A stretch of DNA of 64,000 nt, taken from assembly GCA_036501365.1 (NCBI GenBank), contig DASYAL010000074.1:167691-231690 (forward strand). Reading direction: 5' to 3'. Origin of the DNA: CAIKMD01 sp036501365 (lineage in GTDB: Bacteria > Pseudomonadota > Alphaproteobacteria > ATCC43930 > CGMCC-115725). The translations under genes were made by a program, and so were the position numbers. Under the pieces are notes generated by a model, which did no database searches, had not been told where the DNA came from, and saw nothing but the letters and a program-made list of their open reading frames with translations. This document shows, piece by piece, positions 47,524-57,153 of the stretch (positions are counted from its first letter, which is position 1; each line of letters begins with the position of its first letter).

Positions 47524-48939
47524 ATGGCTGACGCCGCAATCCAAAAAGTTCTCGATACGATTAAGGAGCACGACGTCAAATACGTCGATTTCCGATTCAC
47601 CGATCCGCGCGGCAAGTGGCAGCATCTCGCGCACCATATCCGCACGATCAGCACCGATTTCCTCGCCGGCGGCGTGATGTTCGACGGCTCGTCGATCGCC
47701 GGATGGAAGGCGATCAACGAAAGTGACATGGTGCTGATGCCGGATTGCGCGACGGCGGTGCTCGATCCCTTCGCCGCGCAGACCTCGCTCATCATCTTCT
47801 GCGACACGCACGAGCCCGGCACCGGCCAGCCCTATGGCCGCGACCCACGCTCGATCGCGAAGAAGGCCGAGAAGTATCTCGCCTCCTCGGGCATTGGCGA
47901 CAAGGCGTTCTTCGGCCCCGAAGCCGAATTCTTTGTGTTCGACGACGTTCGCTTCAAGAACTCGATGAACATGTCGATGTATGAGATCGACAGCGAGGAA
48001 GGCCCCTACGTCTCCGACAAGAAATATCCCGACGGCAACACCGGCCACCGCCCGCCGATCAAGGGCGGCTACTTCCCGGTGCCGCCGGTCGACAATGCCT
48101 CCGACCTCCGCGCCGAGATGCTGTCGACCATGTTCGAGATGGGCCTCGCGGTCGAAAAGCATCACCACGAGGTCGCGCCCTCGCAGCACGAGCTCGGCGC
48201 CGAGTACTCGACCCTGGTCACAGGCGCCGACCACATGCAGATCTATAAGTACTGCGTGCACAACGTCGCCCATCAATACGGCAAGACGGCGACTTTCATG
48301 CCGAAGCCGATCAAGGGCGACAACGGCTCGGGCATGCATGTGCACCAGTCGATATGGAAAGGCGACAAGCCGCTCTTCGCCGGCAATGGCTACGCCGACC
48401 TGTCGGAATTCGCGCTCTACTACATCGGCGGCATCATCAAGCACGCCAAGGCGATCAACGCCCTCACCAACCCGACGACCAATAGCTACAAGCGGCTGAT
48501 CCCGGGTTTCGAGGCGCCGGTGCTGCTCGCCTATTCCGCGCGCAACCGCTCGGCTTCGTGCCGCATTCCGATCGTCTCGAGCCCCAAGGGCAAGCGCGTC
48601 GAGGTCCGTTTCCCCGATCCCGCCGCCAACCCCTATCTCGGCTTCGCGGCGATGCTGATGGCCGGCATCGACGGCGTGCAGAACCGCATCCATCCCGGCA
48701 ACCCGATGGACAAGAACCTCTACGACCTGCCGCCGGAAGAGCTGAAGGACGTTCCGACCGTGTGCGGCTCGCTCCGCGAGGCGGTCGAGAATCTAAAGGC
48801 CGATCACGCCTTCCTGACCAAGGGCGACGTGTTCACCACCGACTTCCTCGACGCTTATGTCGATCTCAAATGGGAAGAGATCTACAAGTTCGAGCACACG
48901 CCGCATCCGATCGAATTCGAGATGTATTACAGCGTGTGA
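47524..48939 (+). CDS. glnA: Glutamine synthetase type I
   Basis: Dodecameric enzyme making glutamine from glutamate, ammonia and ATP. The 471 residues show FDGSSIAGW (signature 1), GPEAEFFVFDDV, the ATP-site motif KPIKGDNGSGMHVHQS, and NRSASCRIP. The adenylylation tyrosine is in NLYDLPPEE near residue 400, so the enzyme is GSI-beta and covalently regulated. ATG 47524 follows AAGGG. It ends before a strong terminator. Confidence 0.97.
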   Translation: MADAAIQKVLDTIKEHDVKYVDFRFTDPRGKWQHLAHHIRTISTDFLAGGVMFDGSSIAGWKAINESDMVLMPDCATAVLDPFAAQTSLIIFCDTHEPGTGQPYGRDPRSIAKKAEKYLASSGIGDKAFFGPEAEFFVFDDVRFKNSMNMSMYEIDSEEGPYVSDKKYPDGNTGHRPPIKGGYFPVPPVDNASDLRAEMLSTMFEMGLAVEKHHHEVAPSQHELGAEYSTLVTGADHMQIYKYCVHNVAHQYGKTATFMPKPIKGDNGSGMHVHQSIWKGDKPLFAGNGYADLSEFALYYIGGIIKHAKAINALTNPTTNSYKRLIPGFEAPVLLAYSARNRSASCRIPIVSSPKGKRVEVRFPDPAANPYLGFAAMLMAGIDGVQNRIHPGNPMDKNLYDLPPEELKDVPTVCGSLREAVENLKADHAFLTKGDVFTTDFLDAYVDLKWEEIYKFEHTPHPIEFEMYYSV

Positions 48940-48992
48940 TGTGAAACGCATTTGAGCCTCAGTCGCGCGTTCGGCTGACGCTCTTCGGATCA

Positions 48993-49028
48993 GCCCTCGG
49001 AAATCAGCGGATTTCCGAGGGCTTTTTT
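48993..49028 (+). terminator. Intrinsic terminator of glnB-glnA
   Basis: A perfect 13-bp stem (GCCCTCGGAAATC and its complement) with a 4-base loop is followed by six T residues. Confidence 0.92.
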
Positions 49029-49141
49029 CGTCGGGTAACTCAATCAAGCCGACGAAACTTGCCCACGCAGCGGGGACAAGGCATGCTCTCGCCCTGCCAA
49101 TCAAGGGCCGCCAAGGCCCGGTCTCGGGGAGAGGATACCTC

Positions 49142-49807
49142 ATGAAGCAACGCCGCAAATTCTTGTCCCGCCCGCTCACGACCGTCGGCGCCGCCGCAGC
49201 CATCGCCTTGGCGTCGACCCTGGCCGCCGCTGTGCCGGCCATCGCCGCCAGCATCATCAACGACTGGAGCACGGTGCAGGTACCGCCGCCGCCGAAGCTC
49301 GAACCGGTCACAATCAATCCCAAGACGACGGCGCTCCTGGTGCTCGATATCGTCAAGCAGCTCTGCAACGAGAAAGCGCCGCGCTGCCTCGCCACGGTGC
49401 CGCAGGTCGCAAAGCTCCTGCAGGAGGCGCGCGCCAATCATATGTTAGTCGTCTACACGCTCTTTCTCGGGCCGGATCAGATCGGCGATGTGCTTCCGGA
49501 CGTGAAACCCACGGGCAGCGAGCCTGTGCTGCGCGCCGTGCCCGATAAATTCATCGGCACCGATCTCGAGAAGATCTTGAAGGCTCACCATATCACCACC
49601 GTCATCCCCGTCGGCACGGTGGCGAATGGCGCGATCCTCTATACCGCGAGCCATGCAGCGCAGCTCGGCTTCAATGTTGTCCTGCCGGTCGACGGCATGT
49701 CGTCACAGAGCACTTATGCCGAGCAATATGTCGCCTGGAACATGGCGAATGCACCGGTCATTCCGCTGCATGTGAAGCTGACCGCAGTCGATCAGATGAA
49801 GTTCTAG
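49142..49807 (+). CDS. Exported isochorismatase-fold protein lacking the catalytic cysteine
   Basis: A 221-residue cysteine-hydrolase fold with an N-terminal signal. QRRKFLSRP contains a twin-arginine RRxFL motif followed by a hydrophobic stretch, so Tat export is likely. Asp69 (LVLDIV) and Lys136 (VPDKF) match the catalytic Asp and Lys. The segment that should hold the nucleophile (CVxxTA) reads AILYTA, with Ala164 in place of Cys. Hydrolase activity by the normal mechanism is therefore not expected. Good start: GAGAGGAT upstream of ATG. Confidence 0.75.
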   Translation: MKQRRKFLSRPLTTVGAAAAIALASTLAAAVPAIAASIINDWSTVQVPPPPKLEPVTINPKTTALLVLDIVKQLCNEKAPRCLATVPQVAKLLQEARANHMLVVYTLFLGPDQIGDVLPDVKPTGSEPVLRAVPDKFIGTDLEKILKAHHITTVIPVGTVANGAILYTASHAAQLGFNVVLPVDGMSSQSTYAEQYVAWNMANAPVIPLHVKLTAVDQMKF

Positions 49808-49835
49808 GGCGGCACGACAACAGCGAGCAGCAACG

Positions 49836-50297
49836 ATGATGAGCGAACCGATTGGCAATCGCGGCCGGCTCTATATTCCCAGCCTCCAATCCTTCTATTC
49901 CGTCGCCATCCCCTTGAGTTATGTCCTGATGCGGCTCTGTCTCGGCCTCATTCTCGTGCCGCATGGCTGGGGAAAGCTCTTCGGCGACGACATCCCGCAC
50001 ACCGCGCAGAATTTCGTGAAGCTCGGCTGGCCGGCGCCGGTTGCCTGGTCCTATCTCGTCGGCTGCCTGGAATTCTTCGGCGGGCTGATGCTGGCGGCGG
50101 GTCTTTTTACTCGCATCGTCGCGGCGATGATCGCGGTCGAAATGGCGGTGATCAGTTTTCTCGTACTGTGGCCGGTCTGGGGCTGGGCGCAGCACGGCAT
50201 GGAATACAGCTTCATGATGGGCGTCTTCGCTTTCGCCATGGCGCTGCATGGCGGCGGCGCTTATTCGCTCGACCGGATGCTGGGCAAGGAAATCTAG
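49836..50297 (+). CDS. DoxX family membrane protein
   Basis: A 153-residue protein with four membrane helices. RLCLGLILVPHGWGKLFG and EFFGGLMLAAGLFTRIVA are the DoxX signatures. The family is linked to redox or quinone functions, but the role here is not known. It starts 28 bases after the isochorismatase-like gene and may share its transcript. The next 196 bases (50298-50493) show no gene; TAACGG/CCGTTA at about 50327-50345 is a short inverted repeat. Confidence 0.82.
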   Translation: MMSEPIGNRGRLYIPSLQSFYSVAIPLSYVLMRLCLGLILVPHGWGKLFGDDIPHTAQNFVKLGWPAPVAWSYLVGCLEFFGGLMLAAGLFTRIVAAMIAVEMAVISFLVLWPVWGWAQHGMEYSFMMGVFAFAMALHGGGAYSLDRMLGKEI

Positions 50298-50493
50298 CTA
50301 CACGCGAATCCCGGCCTTTGTGCGATAACGGTCATTGTCCGTTAGACAGCGATCAGACTGCCGCGAGGTAACCACCCCGACGCGTACGATCTCATGTGGT
50401 CGCCGGCTTCCTCGAACACAGTGCGAAGCGGCGTGGTTCATGGCTTTATCGTCGCCAGCACCAACGCCAATACCATGGTCGTGCGGCTATGTA

Positions 50494-51528
50494 TTATTCG
50501 GCGGCGCGCGCCGGGGCCCGCTCCTCGGCCACAAGCCGCTCGACGATGCGGCGCGCCTGCAAGCCGCCGGCATCGCCGATCAAATCGATCTGCGGCGCCG
50601 CCGGATCGAGATCGATGATGCGCTGCTCGGCTTCGAGCATGAATTTGTCCTCGTCGAAGGCGGCGCCGGTCGATTTCAGGATCATCTCCGTTACCCTGGC
50701 ATCGTCGATCGCGTAATTGCGGCAATTACCCCAGAAGTAATGACAGCTCGTCCCGGTCTCGGGCGTCATCGAATCCAGCACGACGAGCTTGCGATTGACG
50801 CGGTTGGCCGGATCGTCCGCGGCCTTGCCGGCTTCGACCGCGCTGATCTCGATCACAACATTGGCGGGCGGGGTGAAGGTCATGATCTTGGTCGAATCCG
50901 TGCGCAAGGTGTCGCCTTGCGCGATCTGGCGCTGCGACGGCAACAGGTTGCGCGCGATGCGCACACCGCGCAACAGATTGCCCTGGCGCTCCCAGGTGAG
51001 ATGCGGATTGGTGTCGTCGGCAGCGCCGATGGTCTTGATGTGCAGGAAAGCGAGATGCGACAGGTCGAGGAGATTGTCGACCAGCAGCAGGTAATTCGCT
51101 TTCACATCGAGGCAGGCGCCACAACCGGCCCAGCCCGGCGCGTCGTACCAATGAAACGCGGGCGCGGTCTTGGGATTGGCAAGCGCGGGATCGCCCATCC
51201 AGATCCAGGCCCAGCCGTGCTTTTCGACGAAAGGATAGGATTTCACCTGCGCGCCCGCGGGCAGCTTGTCTTGACCCGGCGCCCAGATCACCTTTCCACC
51301 CGGCTCGTAGAGCAGCCCGTGATAGCCGCAACGGAGATTGTCGCCTTCGACCTGCCCTTTCGAGAGCGGCGCGCGACGATGGCAGCACCGATCTTCGAGC
51401 GCGACCGCGACGCCGTCGCTCTTGCGATACATCACCACCGGCTCGTTGAGAAAAAGGCGTCCGAGCGGCTGCTGCGTGATCTCGTGCGACAGCGCCGCGC
51501 AATACCACTGGTTACGAAGTCCCTGCAT
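50494..51528 (-). CDS. Rieske 2Fe-2S oxygenase, VanA-like (second copy)
   Basis: A 344-residue terminal oxygenase paralogous to the protein at 45814-46857. Rieske ligands lie in DRCCHRRAPLS and RCGYHG; the mononuclear iron site is DNLLDLSHLAFLH. I chose ATG 51528 with GGAG 6 bases upstream rather than GTG 51540. It may demethylate methoxylated aromatics; its reductase is not encoded nearby. It is downstream of the Fbp-type permease gene on the same strand (55-base gap). Confidence 0.87.
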   Translation of the reverse strand: MQGLRNQWYCAALSHEITQQPLGRLFLNEPVVMYRKSDGVAVALEDRCCHRRAPLSKGQVEGDNLRCGYHGLLYEPGGKVIWAPGQDKLPAGAQVKSYPFVEKHGWAWIWMGDPALANPKTAPAFHWYDAPGWAGCGACLDVKANYLLLVDNLLDLSHLAFLHIKTIGAADDTNPHLTWERQGNLLRGVRIARNLLPSQRQIAQGDTLRTDSTKIMTFTPPANVVIEISAVEAGKAADDPANRVNRKLVVLDSMTPETGTSCHYFWGNCRNYAIDDARVTEMILKSTGAAFDEDKFMLEAEQRIIDLDPAAPQIDLIGDAGGLQARRIVERLVAEERAPARAAE

Positions 51529-51583
51529 CGCGTTCTCCACCGGTACTTGGTAGCGATCCTAGCACAGCTGTCGTTCCGGGGGC

Positions 51584-53335
51584 TTATCGATCCACCAGCG
51601 CGCGACCGCGCGACACCCAAAAGCCGAGATAGATCAGCGGCATCATCGCGACGAGCATGATGACGACGATCGCCGAGGCGGGCGCGAATTGCGACGCCGT
51701 CCACAAATTCCAGATCTCGACCGCGAGCGGAAGGTTGTCGTTGGTCGACAGCAGCACCGGCACCGTCAGCTCGCGATAGGTCAGGAGCGCGATCCAGATG
51801 AAAGCGTAGCCGAGGCTCGGCCGCAGCAGCGGCGCAAGCACGCTGCGAACGACGCCGCCCAATCCCGCTCCAGCGATCTGCGCCGCGTCCTCGAGCTCGC
51901 GATGGATTTGGATCAAGGCGCTATTGGTGATGCGCGTCGCGTAGGAGATGCGCGAGACGACGTAGACAAGCAGCAGCAGCCATACCGTGCCGTAGATCGG
52001 CAGCACGCGATTAAGCACGAACAGCGCCAGCACCAGCGCCGCCATCGAGAAGACGATGCTCGGCACCGAAAGCGGCAAGAAGGCGACGAAATCGAACAGC
52101 GCGCGACCCGGCACGCGCGAACGCAGCACAATCCAGCTGATGGAGAGCGCAATCGCCAGCGTGATCACCGGCGCCAGCACCATCAACAACGCCGTGTTCT
52201 TCAAGCCACGCCAGACCATCGGCATCGGCAGATGGGCATAATTTGCCAACGACATCGAAGCGATGGCATCGAATGTCGGCGGCTGCGGGAATTGCACCGT
52301 CGAGGTCCAAAAAATCACCAGCACCGGCAAAAGCTGCGATAGAAAAAGGTAGATCGCGACGAAAGCAATCGCGCAGGCCTTGCCGGCGCCGCTCAGGGCG
52401 ACGAGGCGCGGCCGGTAGCCTTTGCCGGTGACAACGGCGTATTGCGGCGCGCGTTTCTGCATGCGCGCGTACCACCATGACAGCGCCAGCCCTAACGCCA
52501 CCGTCGCGGTCGAGAAGGCGGCGACGTCGCCATATTGCGGGTCGCCTTGCGCCGGTTGCATTTGATCGAAGGTATAAGTCGCGAAGGTATAGACCTTGCC
52601 GGCAAGGCCGATGATCGCCGGCACATCGAAGGCCGAGAAGCCGATCATGAAGACGAAGATGCCGGCGGCGAGCAGCCCAGGCCAGGCAAGCGGCACGGTC
52701 ACGCGGAGCAACGCGCCAGGCGGATGCGCGCCGCTCACCGCCGCCGCGTCTTCGAGCGCCGGGTCCATCGCGCGCAGCACCACCGATGTCATGACGAAGG
52801 CAACCGGCGCGAGGCCGAGGCCTTGCACCCAGCCCATACCCCAGAGATTCGTGATGCTGATCGGCGGGCCGGATAGGTGGAACAGCGCGATCAGCGCCGT
52901 GTTCACCATGCCGATACGGGGGTGGAGCAGGAACTCCCAGCCGATCGCGGTGACGAAGCCCGGCACCAGCAGGCCGATGGTCATGGTCGCAAAGACCAGG
53001 GTCTTGGCCGGGAAATCGGTACGCTCGATGATCCACGCTATCGGCGCGCCGATCGCCATCGCGACGATCAGGGTCAGCCCCGAAAACACGAAGGTGTTGC
53101 CGAGCACTCGCCAGACGAAAAGATCGCTGAAGGTTTCGACGTAATTCGCTGTGGTGTAGGCGAGATCGGGATCGCCGGGCTCGCCGTCGATCACGCTCAT
53201 CCACAGCACGAGAGCAATCAGGACAAGGACGATAAGGCTCGCGAGCCCCGCGATCGCACCCATACCGATCGCCCAGCCGCCGGGGCGCTCGGCTTTACGC
53301 CGCGCCGGCCGAGCCGCGATGGTGACAGCGCTCAT
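51584..53335 (-). CDS. ABC transporter permease, Fbp (iron/thiamine)-type, fused two-domain
   Basis: A 583-residue permease with two homologous six-helix domains in one chain. Two EAA-type loops are visible: ALEDAAAVSGAHPPGALLRVTVPL (about 205-228) and ELEDAAQIAGAGLGGVVRSVLAPL (about 485-508). This is the FbpB/ThiP layout. It follows its binding-protein gene by 18 bases. The ATPase partner, usually next in such operons, is absent. Confidence 0.88.
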   Translation of the reverse strand: MSAVTIAARPARRKAERPGGWAIGMGAIAGLASLIVLVLIALVLWMSVIDGEPGDPDLAYTTANYVETFSDLFVWRVLGNTFVFSGLTLIVAMAIGAPIAWIIERTDFPAKTLVFATMTIGLLVPGFVTAIGWEFLLHPRIGMVNTALIALFHLSGPPISITNLWGMGWVQGLGLAPVAFVMTSVVLRAMDPALEDAAAVSGAHPPGALLRVTVPLAWPGLLAAGIFVFMIGFSAFDVPAIIGLAGKVYTFATYTFDQMQPAQGDPQYGDVAAFSTATVALGLALSWWYARMQKRAPQYAVVTGKGYRPRLVALSGAGKACAIAFVAIYLFLSQLLPVLVIFWTSTVQFPQPPTFDAIASMSLANYAHLPMPMVWRGLKNTALLMVLAPVITLAIALSISWIVLRSRVPGRALFDFVAFLPLSVPSIVFSMAALVLALFVLNRVLPIYGTVWLLLLVYVVSRISYATRITNSALIQIHRELEDAAQIAGAGLGGVVRSVLAPLLRPSLGYAFIWIALLTYRELTVPVLLSTNDNLPLAVEIWNLWTASQFAPASAIVVIMLVAMMPLIYLGFWVSRGRALVDR

Positions 53336-53353
53336 CGCGCGGGCGACTTCGCG

Positions 53354-54448
53354 CTACCCGCCGATGGCTTCCTTGAGCGCCTTGCCGAGCTTGGCGCCGG
53401 ACTGATCGATGCCGGGATTGTCCTTCCAGAATTGATAATCGATATGGCGGAACTTGATGCCTTTCGCTTCGGTATCGGCGACGAATTTATGCATTACCGT
53501 GTCGGGATAATAGTCGAGATCGGCGCCGATGCCGTTGTGGACTCCCTGTTGGCCCTGCTCGGTGAGAAGGTAAAGCGTGAAGAGGATCGCCGCGTTGGGA
53601 TGCTGCGCGTTCTTCGGGATCAGCAGCTCGTAATATTGCAGCTGCGCCGCATCGCTCGGGACGGCAAGGCCGAGCTTGCCCTTATAGGGATCGACATTGT
53701 ACTCGCCGCCGACGCAATCCAGCACCAGCGCCTGAAATTCGCCCGAGGCGACGCGGTCCTGGGCGCCGCAATTGAGGATGCCTTGCGCCTGATGGCCGAG
53801 CTTGCCGATGTAATCGATCATCTTGGGCTCGCCTTCCCAGCTCTTTGCCGACATGGCATCGAAGCCGTTGGCGAAAGCGGTGGTGCCAAAACGGCCCTTG
53901 TATTGCGGCTTCAAGAGATCGTCGATCGTCTTGACCTGGGCGAAGTCGCTGCCGGTTGCGATGTTGTAGAGCACGCCGGGGGTGCCGGTGGAAAAGGCGA
54001 TGCTGTAACCGTCGGCGCCGATCTGTTTATCGATGACGCGCTGCGGCCAGAGCTTCTGCCAGGGCACCTCGACGAACATGCCGCTCTTCAAGAGCGGAGC
54101 GTATTGGGCGATGCCGGCCGCCCAAAGATCGACCGAGGAAGGCTGACCCGCGCGGAACTCGGTCGCGATCTTGCCGCCGATGATGCCGAACGGGCCGCCA
54201 TTGGTGATGTTGAAGTCGAGATCGACGCCGAAATTGTCTTTGATCCAGGCTTTGGCCGCGTCGATATTCGCTTGCCCGCCGAAGACCAGCGGATTGGTGC
54301 TGGCCAGCATCACCTTCTCCGCCTTGGCGGCGTCGACAACCTTTTGCAGCTCCGGCGACATCGGCGGCTTCACCGCCTGAGCGCTTGCCGCGCCCGCCAT
54401 GCCGATCGTTGCCATCAGCGCCGCCGCAACCACGATTGCTCGCTTCAT
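53354..54448 (-). CDS. ABC transporter substrate-binding protein (Fbp/spermidine cluster)
   Basis: A 364-residue periplasmic protein with a signal peptide ending near AGAASA, and the bilobed fold of type II binding proteins. The hinge region GTPGVLYNIATG and the segment NAQHPNAAILFTLYLL are typical of iron(III)/polyamine binding relatives. No conserved iron-binding Tyr pair is clear, so the ligand stays open. ATG 54448 has GGAGG upstream; the longer frame is not conserved. Confidence 0.85.
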   Translation of the reverse strand: MKRAIVVAAALMATIGMAGAASAQAVKPPMSPELQKVVDAAKAEKVMLASTNPLVFGGQANIDAAKAWIKDNFGVDLDFNITNGGPFGIIGGKIATEFRAGQPSSVDLWAAGIAQYAPLLKSGMFVEVPWQKLWPQRVIDKQIGADGYSIAFSTGTPGVLYNIATGSDFAQVKTIDDLLKPQYKGRFGTTAFANGFDAMSAKSWEGEPKMIDYIGKLGHQAQGILNCGAQDRVASGEFQALVLDCVGGEYNVDPYKGKLGLAVPSDAAQLQYYELLIPKNAQHPNAAILFTLYLLTEQGQQGVHNGIGADLDYYPDTVMHKFVADTEAKGIKFRHIDYQFWKDNPGIDQSGAKLGKALKEAIGG

Positions 54449-54539
54449 TGGTGTTCCTCCCCGTTGCGGCATCGTCCGCGCCGCCTTCCCGTCTTCATGC
54501 CAATCTTGGCCTGTCTGGCCGTCCACTGGCAAGCACGGT

Positions 54540-55211
54540 TCAATCCGGCAGATCGATAAAGCGCTCGCCGAGCACGCGGTAGCGCTGCACCTTGGGCTTG
54601 CCCGCATCCTCGGGATGCACGTAACGGATCGAGCTGCGTCCCTTGCACGAACGCGGCAGGATGAAACAGCGGACGAAGCTTGTCTCGGTGTCGGACGAGG
54701 TCGGCGCAAGGACGGGCGATGATCCGACCTCGAACCAGGCTTCGCCCGGCCCGTAGGCGTGGACGTGCCCTTCGGTCTCGATACGGATGCTCCCTTCCAG
54801 GCAATAGCGGATACCCGGCCCCTGATGGATATGGGTATAGGCGATGCCGCCTTTGGGGAAGTTCACGCGATCGCAGCGCATCAGCCAGCCGAAACTCGGA
54901 TCGAGCTCGATTGTCGCGACGTTTGCCGCGGCTGAAACGCAATGCGGCGCGGCACGCAACACGCTGTCGCCGTCGCTCGGCGCCACCAGCTCCCAGCGCA
55001 ACAGCCGCACTCCCTGCCCTCCTGGAAGGACGGCGACGGCGCTATCGCCGAGCCAGGCAGAGCCCGGGGCGTGATGCGTGCAGCCGAGCGCCGTTTCGAC
55101 CGTGGCGTCGCCCTCGATCACATAGAGGGTCCGCACGATTGCCGGGAGATAAACCGGCTCGCCGCCTGGCGGCACGCGGTCCTCCACGAGACGAAAGGCA
55201 AGCTGCTTCAT
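54540..55211 (-). CDS. Cupin-fold protein
   Basis: A 223-residue protein. Residues 100-190 form a cupin: AYTHIHQGPGIRYCLEGSIRIE with two His, then GHVHAYGPGEAWFEVGSSP and FVRCFILP. The N-terminal half (about 20-95) is beta-rich and may be a second, degenerate cupin. A metal site is plausible (His in THIHQ). The role is unknown. It precedes the Fbp-type ABC genes on the same strand, so it may be linked to them. Confidence 0.75.
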   Translation of the reverse strand: MKQLAFRLVEDRVPPGGEPVYLPAIVRTLYVIEGDATVETALGCTHHAPGSAWLGDSAVAVLPGGQGVRLLRWELVAPSDGDSVLRAAPHCVSAAANVATIELDPSFGWLMRCDRVNFPKGGIAYTHIHQGPGIRYCLEGSIRIETEGHVHAYGPGEAWFEVGSSPVLAPTSSDTETSFVRCFILPRSCKGRSSIRYVHPEDAGKPKVQRYRVLGERFIDLPD

Positions 55212-55293
55212 TCCCCGATCCTTCCCCCATAACCTCAGCGGCGCGCCGTCGAGCGCTGCGGGAAGCGATTCTAGCGGCGACAGCGATCTGTCG

Positions 55294-56265
55294 CTATTTC
55301 CGGGTCAGATGCAGGATCTCGCCGACGATGCCGCGGCGGAACACAAGGATCACGGCGATGAAGATCAGTCCGATCACCACCGGCACCGGCACGCCGATGC
55401 CGGCGAGGTAATCGTCCATCGTCACGGCGAGCGCCGCGCCGACCACGGGCCCGAACAGCGTTCCGAGCCCGCCCAAGAGCACCATCAGCACGACCTCGCC
55501 CGAGGTCGACCAATCGACGTCGTTGAGGGTCGCGAGTCCGAGCGCGATCGCCTTGAGCGAGCCGGCGACGCCCGCGAGCGCGGCCGAGAGCGCGAAATTG
55601 ATGAGCGCATAGCGGTCGACCGGATAGCCGAGCGAGATCATGCGCGGCCGGTTGTCCTTGATCGCGCGCAGCACCTGGCCGAAGGGCGAGCGCCAGACGC
55701 GCCACACGAAGAGGTAGCCGAAGACGAAGATCGCCGCAACGGTGTAATAGAGCGCGAGATTGTCGCGTAGATCGACGATGCCGAACAGCCAGCCGCGCGG
55801 CACCGCCTGGATCCCGTCTTCGCTATGGGTGAAGGGCAGGCGCAGCGCGAGGAAATAAACCCCTTGCGCCAGCGCCAGGGTGATCATCGCGAAATAGAGG
55901 CCGTGACGGCGGATGGCGATGACGCCGAAAAGCACGCCCAGCACCGTCGCCGCCGTCGTACCGGCGAGCACCGCCGCTTCAAAAGGCCAGCCCCAGACCT
56001 TGGCGGCCTCGGCGGCGATATAGGCCGCGCCGCCGAAGAAAGCCGCATGGCCGAAGGAGAGCAGACCGCCGCCGCCGATCAGTAGATTGAAGGCGACGGC
56101 GAAGAGCGCCCAGCAGAGGAGCTTCACAAGGAACAGCGGGTAGATGAAGAACGGCGCGACGATCAGCGCCGCGAGGCCGATCGCGCTCCAGACGACGTTG
56201 GCGCGCAGCGCGGCTTGCGCCTTCACGGCGCCGAGCCCGGTATCGCCGGTGCGGCCCAGCGCCAT
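55294..56265 (-). CDS. livM: Branched-chain amino acid-type ABC transporter permease (LivM-like)
   Basis: A 323-residue permease with about ten helices. FNLLIGGGGLLSFGHAAFFGGAAY and SPFGQVLRAIKDNRPR (the coupling-helix region) are typical of LivM. The high-affinity importer family takes up branched-chain amino acids, but also urea, amides and aromatic acids. It is encoded 1 base after livH. A GCGACAG/CTGTCGC hairpin lies at its 3' end (55277-55294) without a U tract. Confidence 0.92.
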   Translation of the reverse strand: MALGRTGDTGLGAVKAQAALRANVVWSAIGLAALIVAPFFIYPLFLVKLLCWALFAVAFNLLIGGGGLLSFGHAAFFGGAAYIAAEAAKVWGWPFEAAVLAGTTAATVLGVLFGVIAIRRHGLYFAMITLALAQGVYFLALRLPFTHSEDGIQAVPRGWLFGIVDLRDNLALYYTVAAIFVFGYLFVWRVWRSPFGQVLRAIKDNRPRMISLGYPVDRYALINFALSAALAGVAGSLKAIALGLATLNDVDWSTSGEVVLMVLLGGLGTLFGPVVGAALAVTMDDYLAGIGVPVPVVIGLIFIAVILVFRRGIVGEILHLTRK

Positions 56266-56266
56266 C

Positions 56267-57136
56267 TCAGCGCTCCGTGCCGAAAAGGCCGGCGGGCTTC
56301 ACCATCAGCACGACGATCATCATCGCAAAGATCACCATGCTCGATGCTTCCGGATAGAACACTTTCGAGAGGCCCTCGATCAGGCCAAGCGACAGGCCGG
56401 TGACGATCGAGCCGAGGATGGAGCCGAGCCCGCCGATGACCACCACGGCGAAGACGGTGATGATGATATTGCCGCCCATCAGCGGGTTGACCTGATAGAT
56501 CGGCGCCGCCAGCACGCCGGCGAGGCCGGCGAGCGCGACGCCGCCGCCGAAAGCAGCCGTCACCAGCAGCGGCACGTTGATGCCGAAAGCGCGGACCAGG
56601 GTCGGATTCTCGGTCGCCGCGCGCAGATAGGCGCCGAGCCGCGTGCGCTCGATCGCATACCAGGTGCCGAAGCAGATCGCGAGCGAGGCGACGACCACCC
56701 AGGCGCGGTAGTTCGGCAGATACATGAAGCCGATGTTGTGGCCGCTCGAGAGCACGCCGGGATAGGGATAGGAGAGGCCCGCCGTGCCATACCAATAGAC
56801 GAAGAGACCCTGCATGACCTGGAAGATGCCGAGCGTCAGCAGCAGCCCGTAGAGATGGTCGAGCTGATAGATGCGCCGGATGATCGTGCGCTCGATGACG
56901 ATGCCGATGATGCCGACCGCCAGCGGCGCGAGGATCAGTGCTGGCCAATAGCCGACGCCGAAATGGTGCAACAGAATCCAGGCCGCGAAAGCGCCCAGCA
57001 TATAGAACGCGCCCTGTGCAATGTTGACGATGCCGAGCAGCCCGAAAATGATCGAGAGGCCGAGACTCAGCATCGCATAGAAGGAGCCGTTGATGAGGCC
57101 GAGCAGGAGCTGACCGAACAGGGCGTTGAGCGACAT
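56267..57136 (-). CDS. livH: Branched-chain amino acid-type ABC transporter permease (LivH-like)
   Basis: A 289-residue permease with eight or nine helices. The N-terminus LLLGLINGSFYAMLSLGLSIIFGLLG and the loop RTRLGAYLRAATENPTLVRAFGI (coupling helix) identify LivH. It follows livF by 17 bases and precedes livM, giving a binding protein-livG-livF-livH-livM order. Confidence 0.93.
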   Translation of the reverse strand: MSLNALFGQLLLGLINGSFYAMLSLGLSIIFGLLGIVNIAQGAFYMLGAFAAWILLHHFGVGYWPALILAPLAVGIIGIVIERTIIRRIYQLDHLYGLLLTLGIFQVMQGLFVYWYGTAGLSYPYPGVLSSGHNIGFMYLPNYRAWVVVASLAICFGTWYAIERTRLGAYLRAATENPTLVRAFGINVPLLVTAAFGGGVALAGLAGVLAAPIYQVNPLMGGNIIITVFAVVVIGGLGSILGSIVTGLSLGLIEGLSKVFYPEASSMVIFAMMIVVLMVKPAGLFGTER

Positions 57137-57153
57137 GCGCGACCCCTTCCCGC

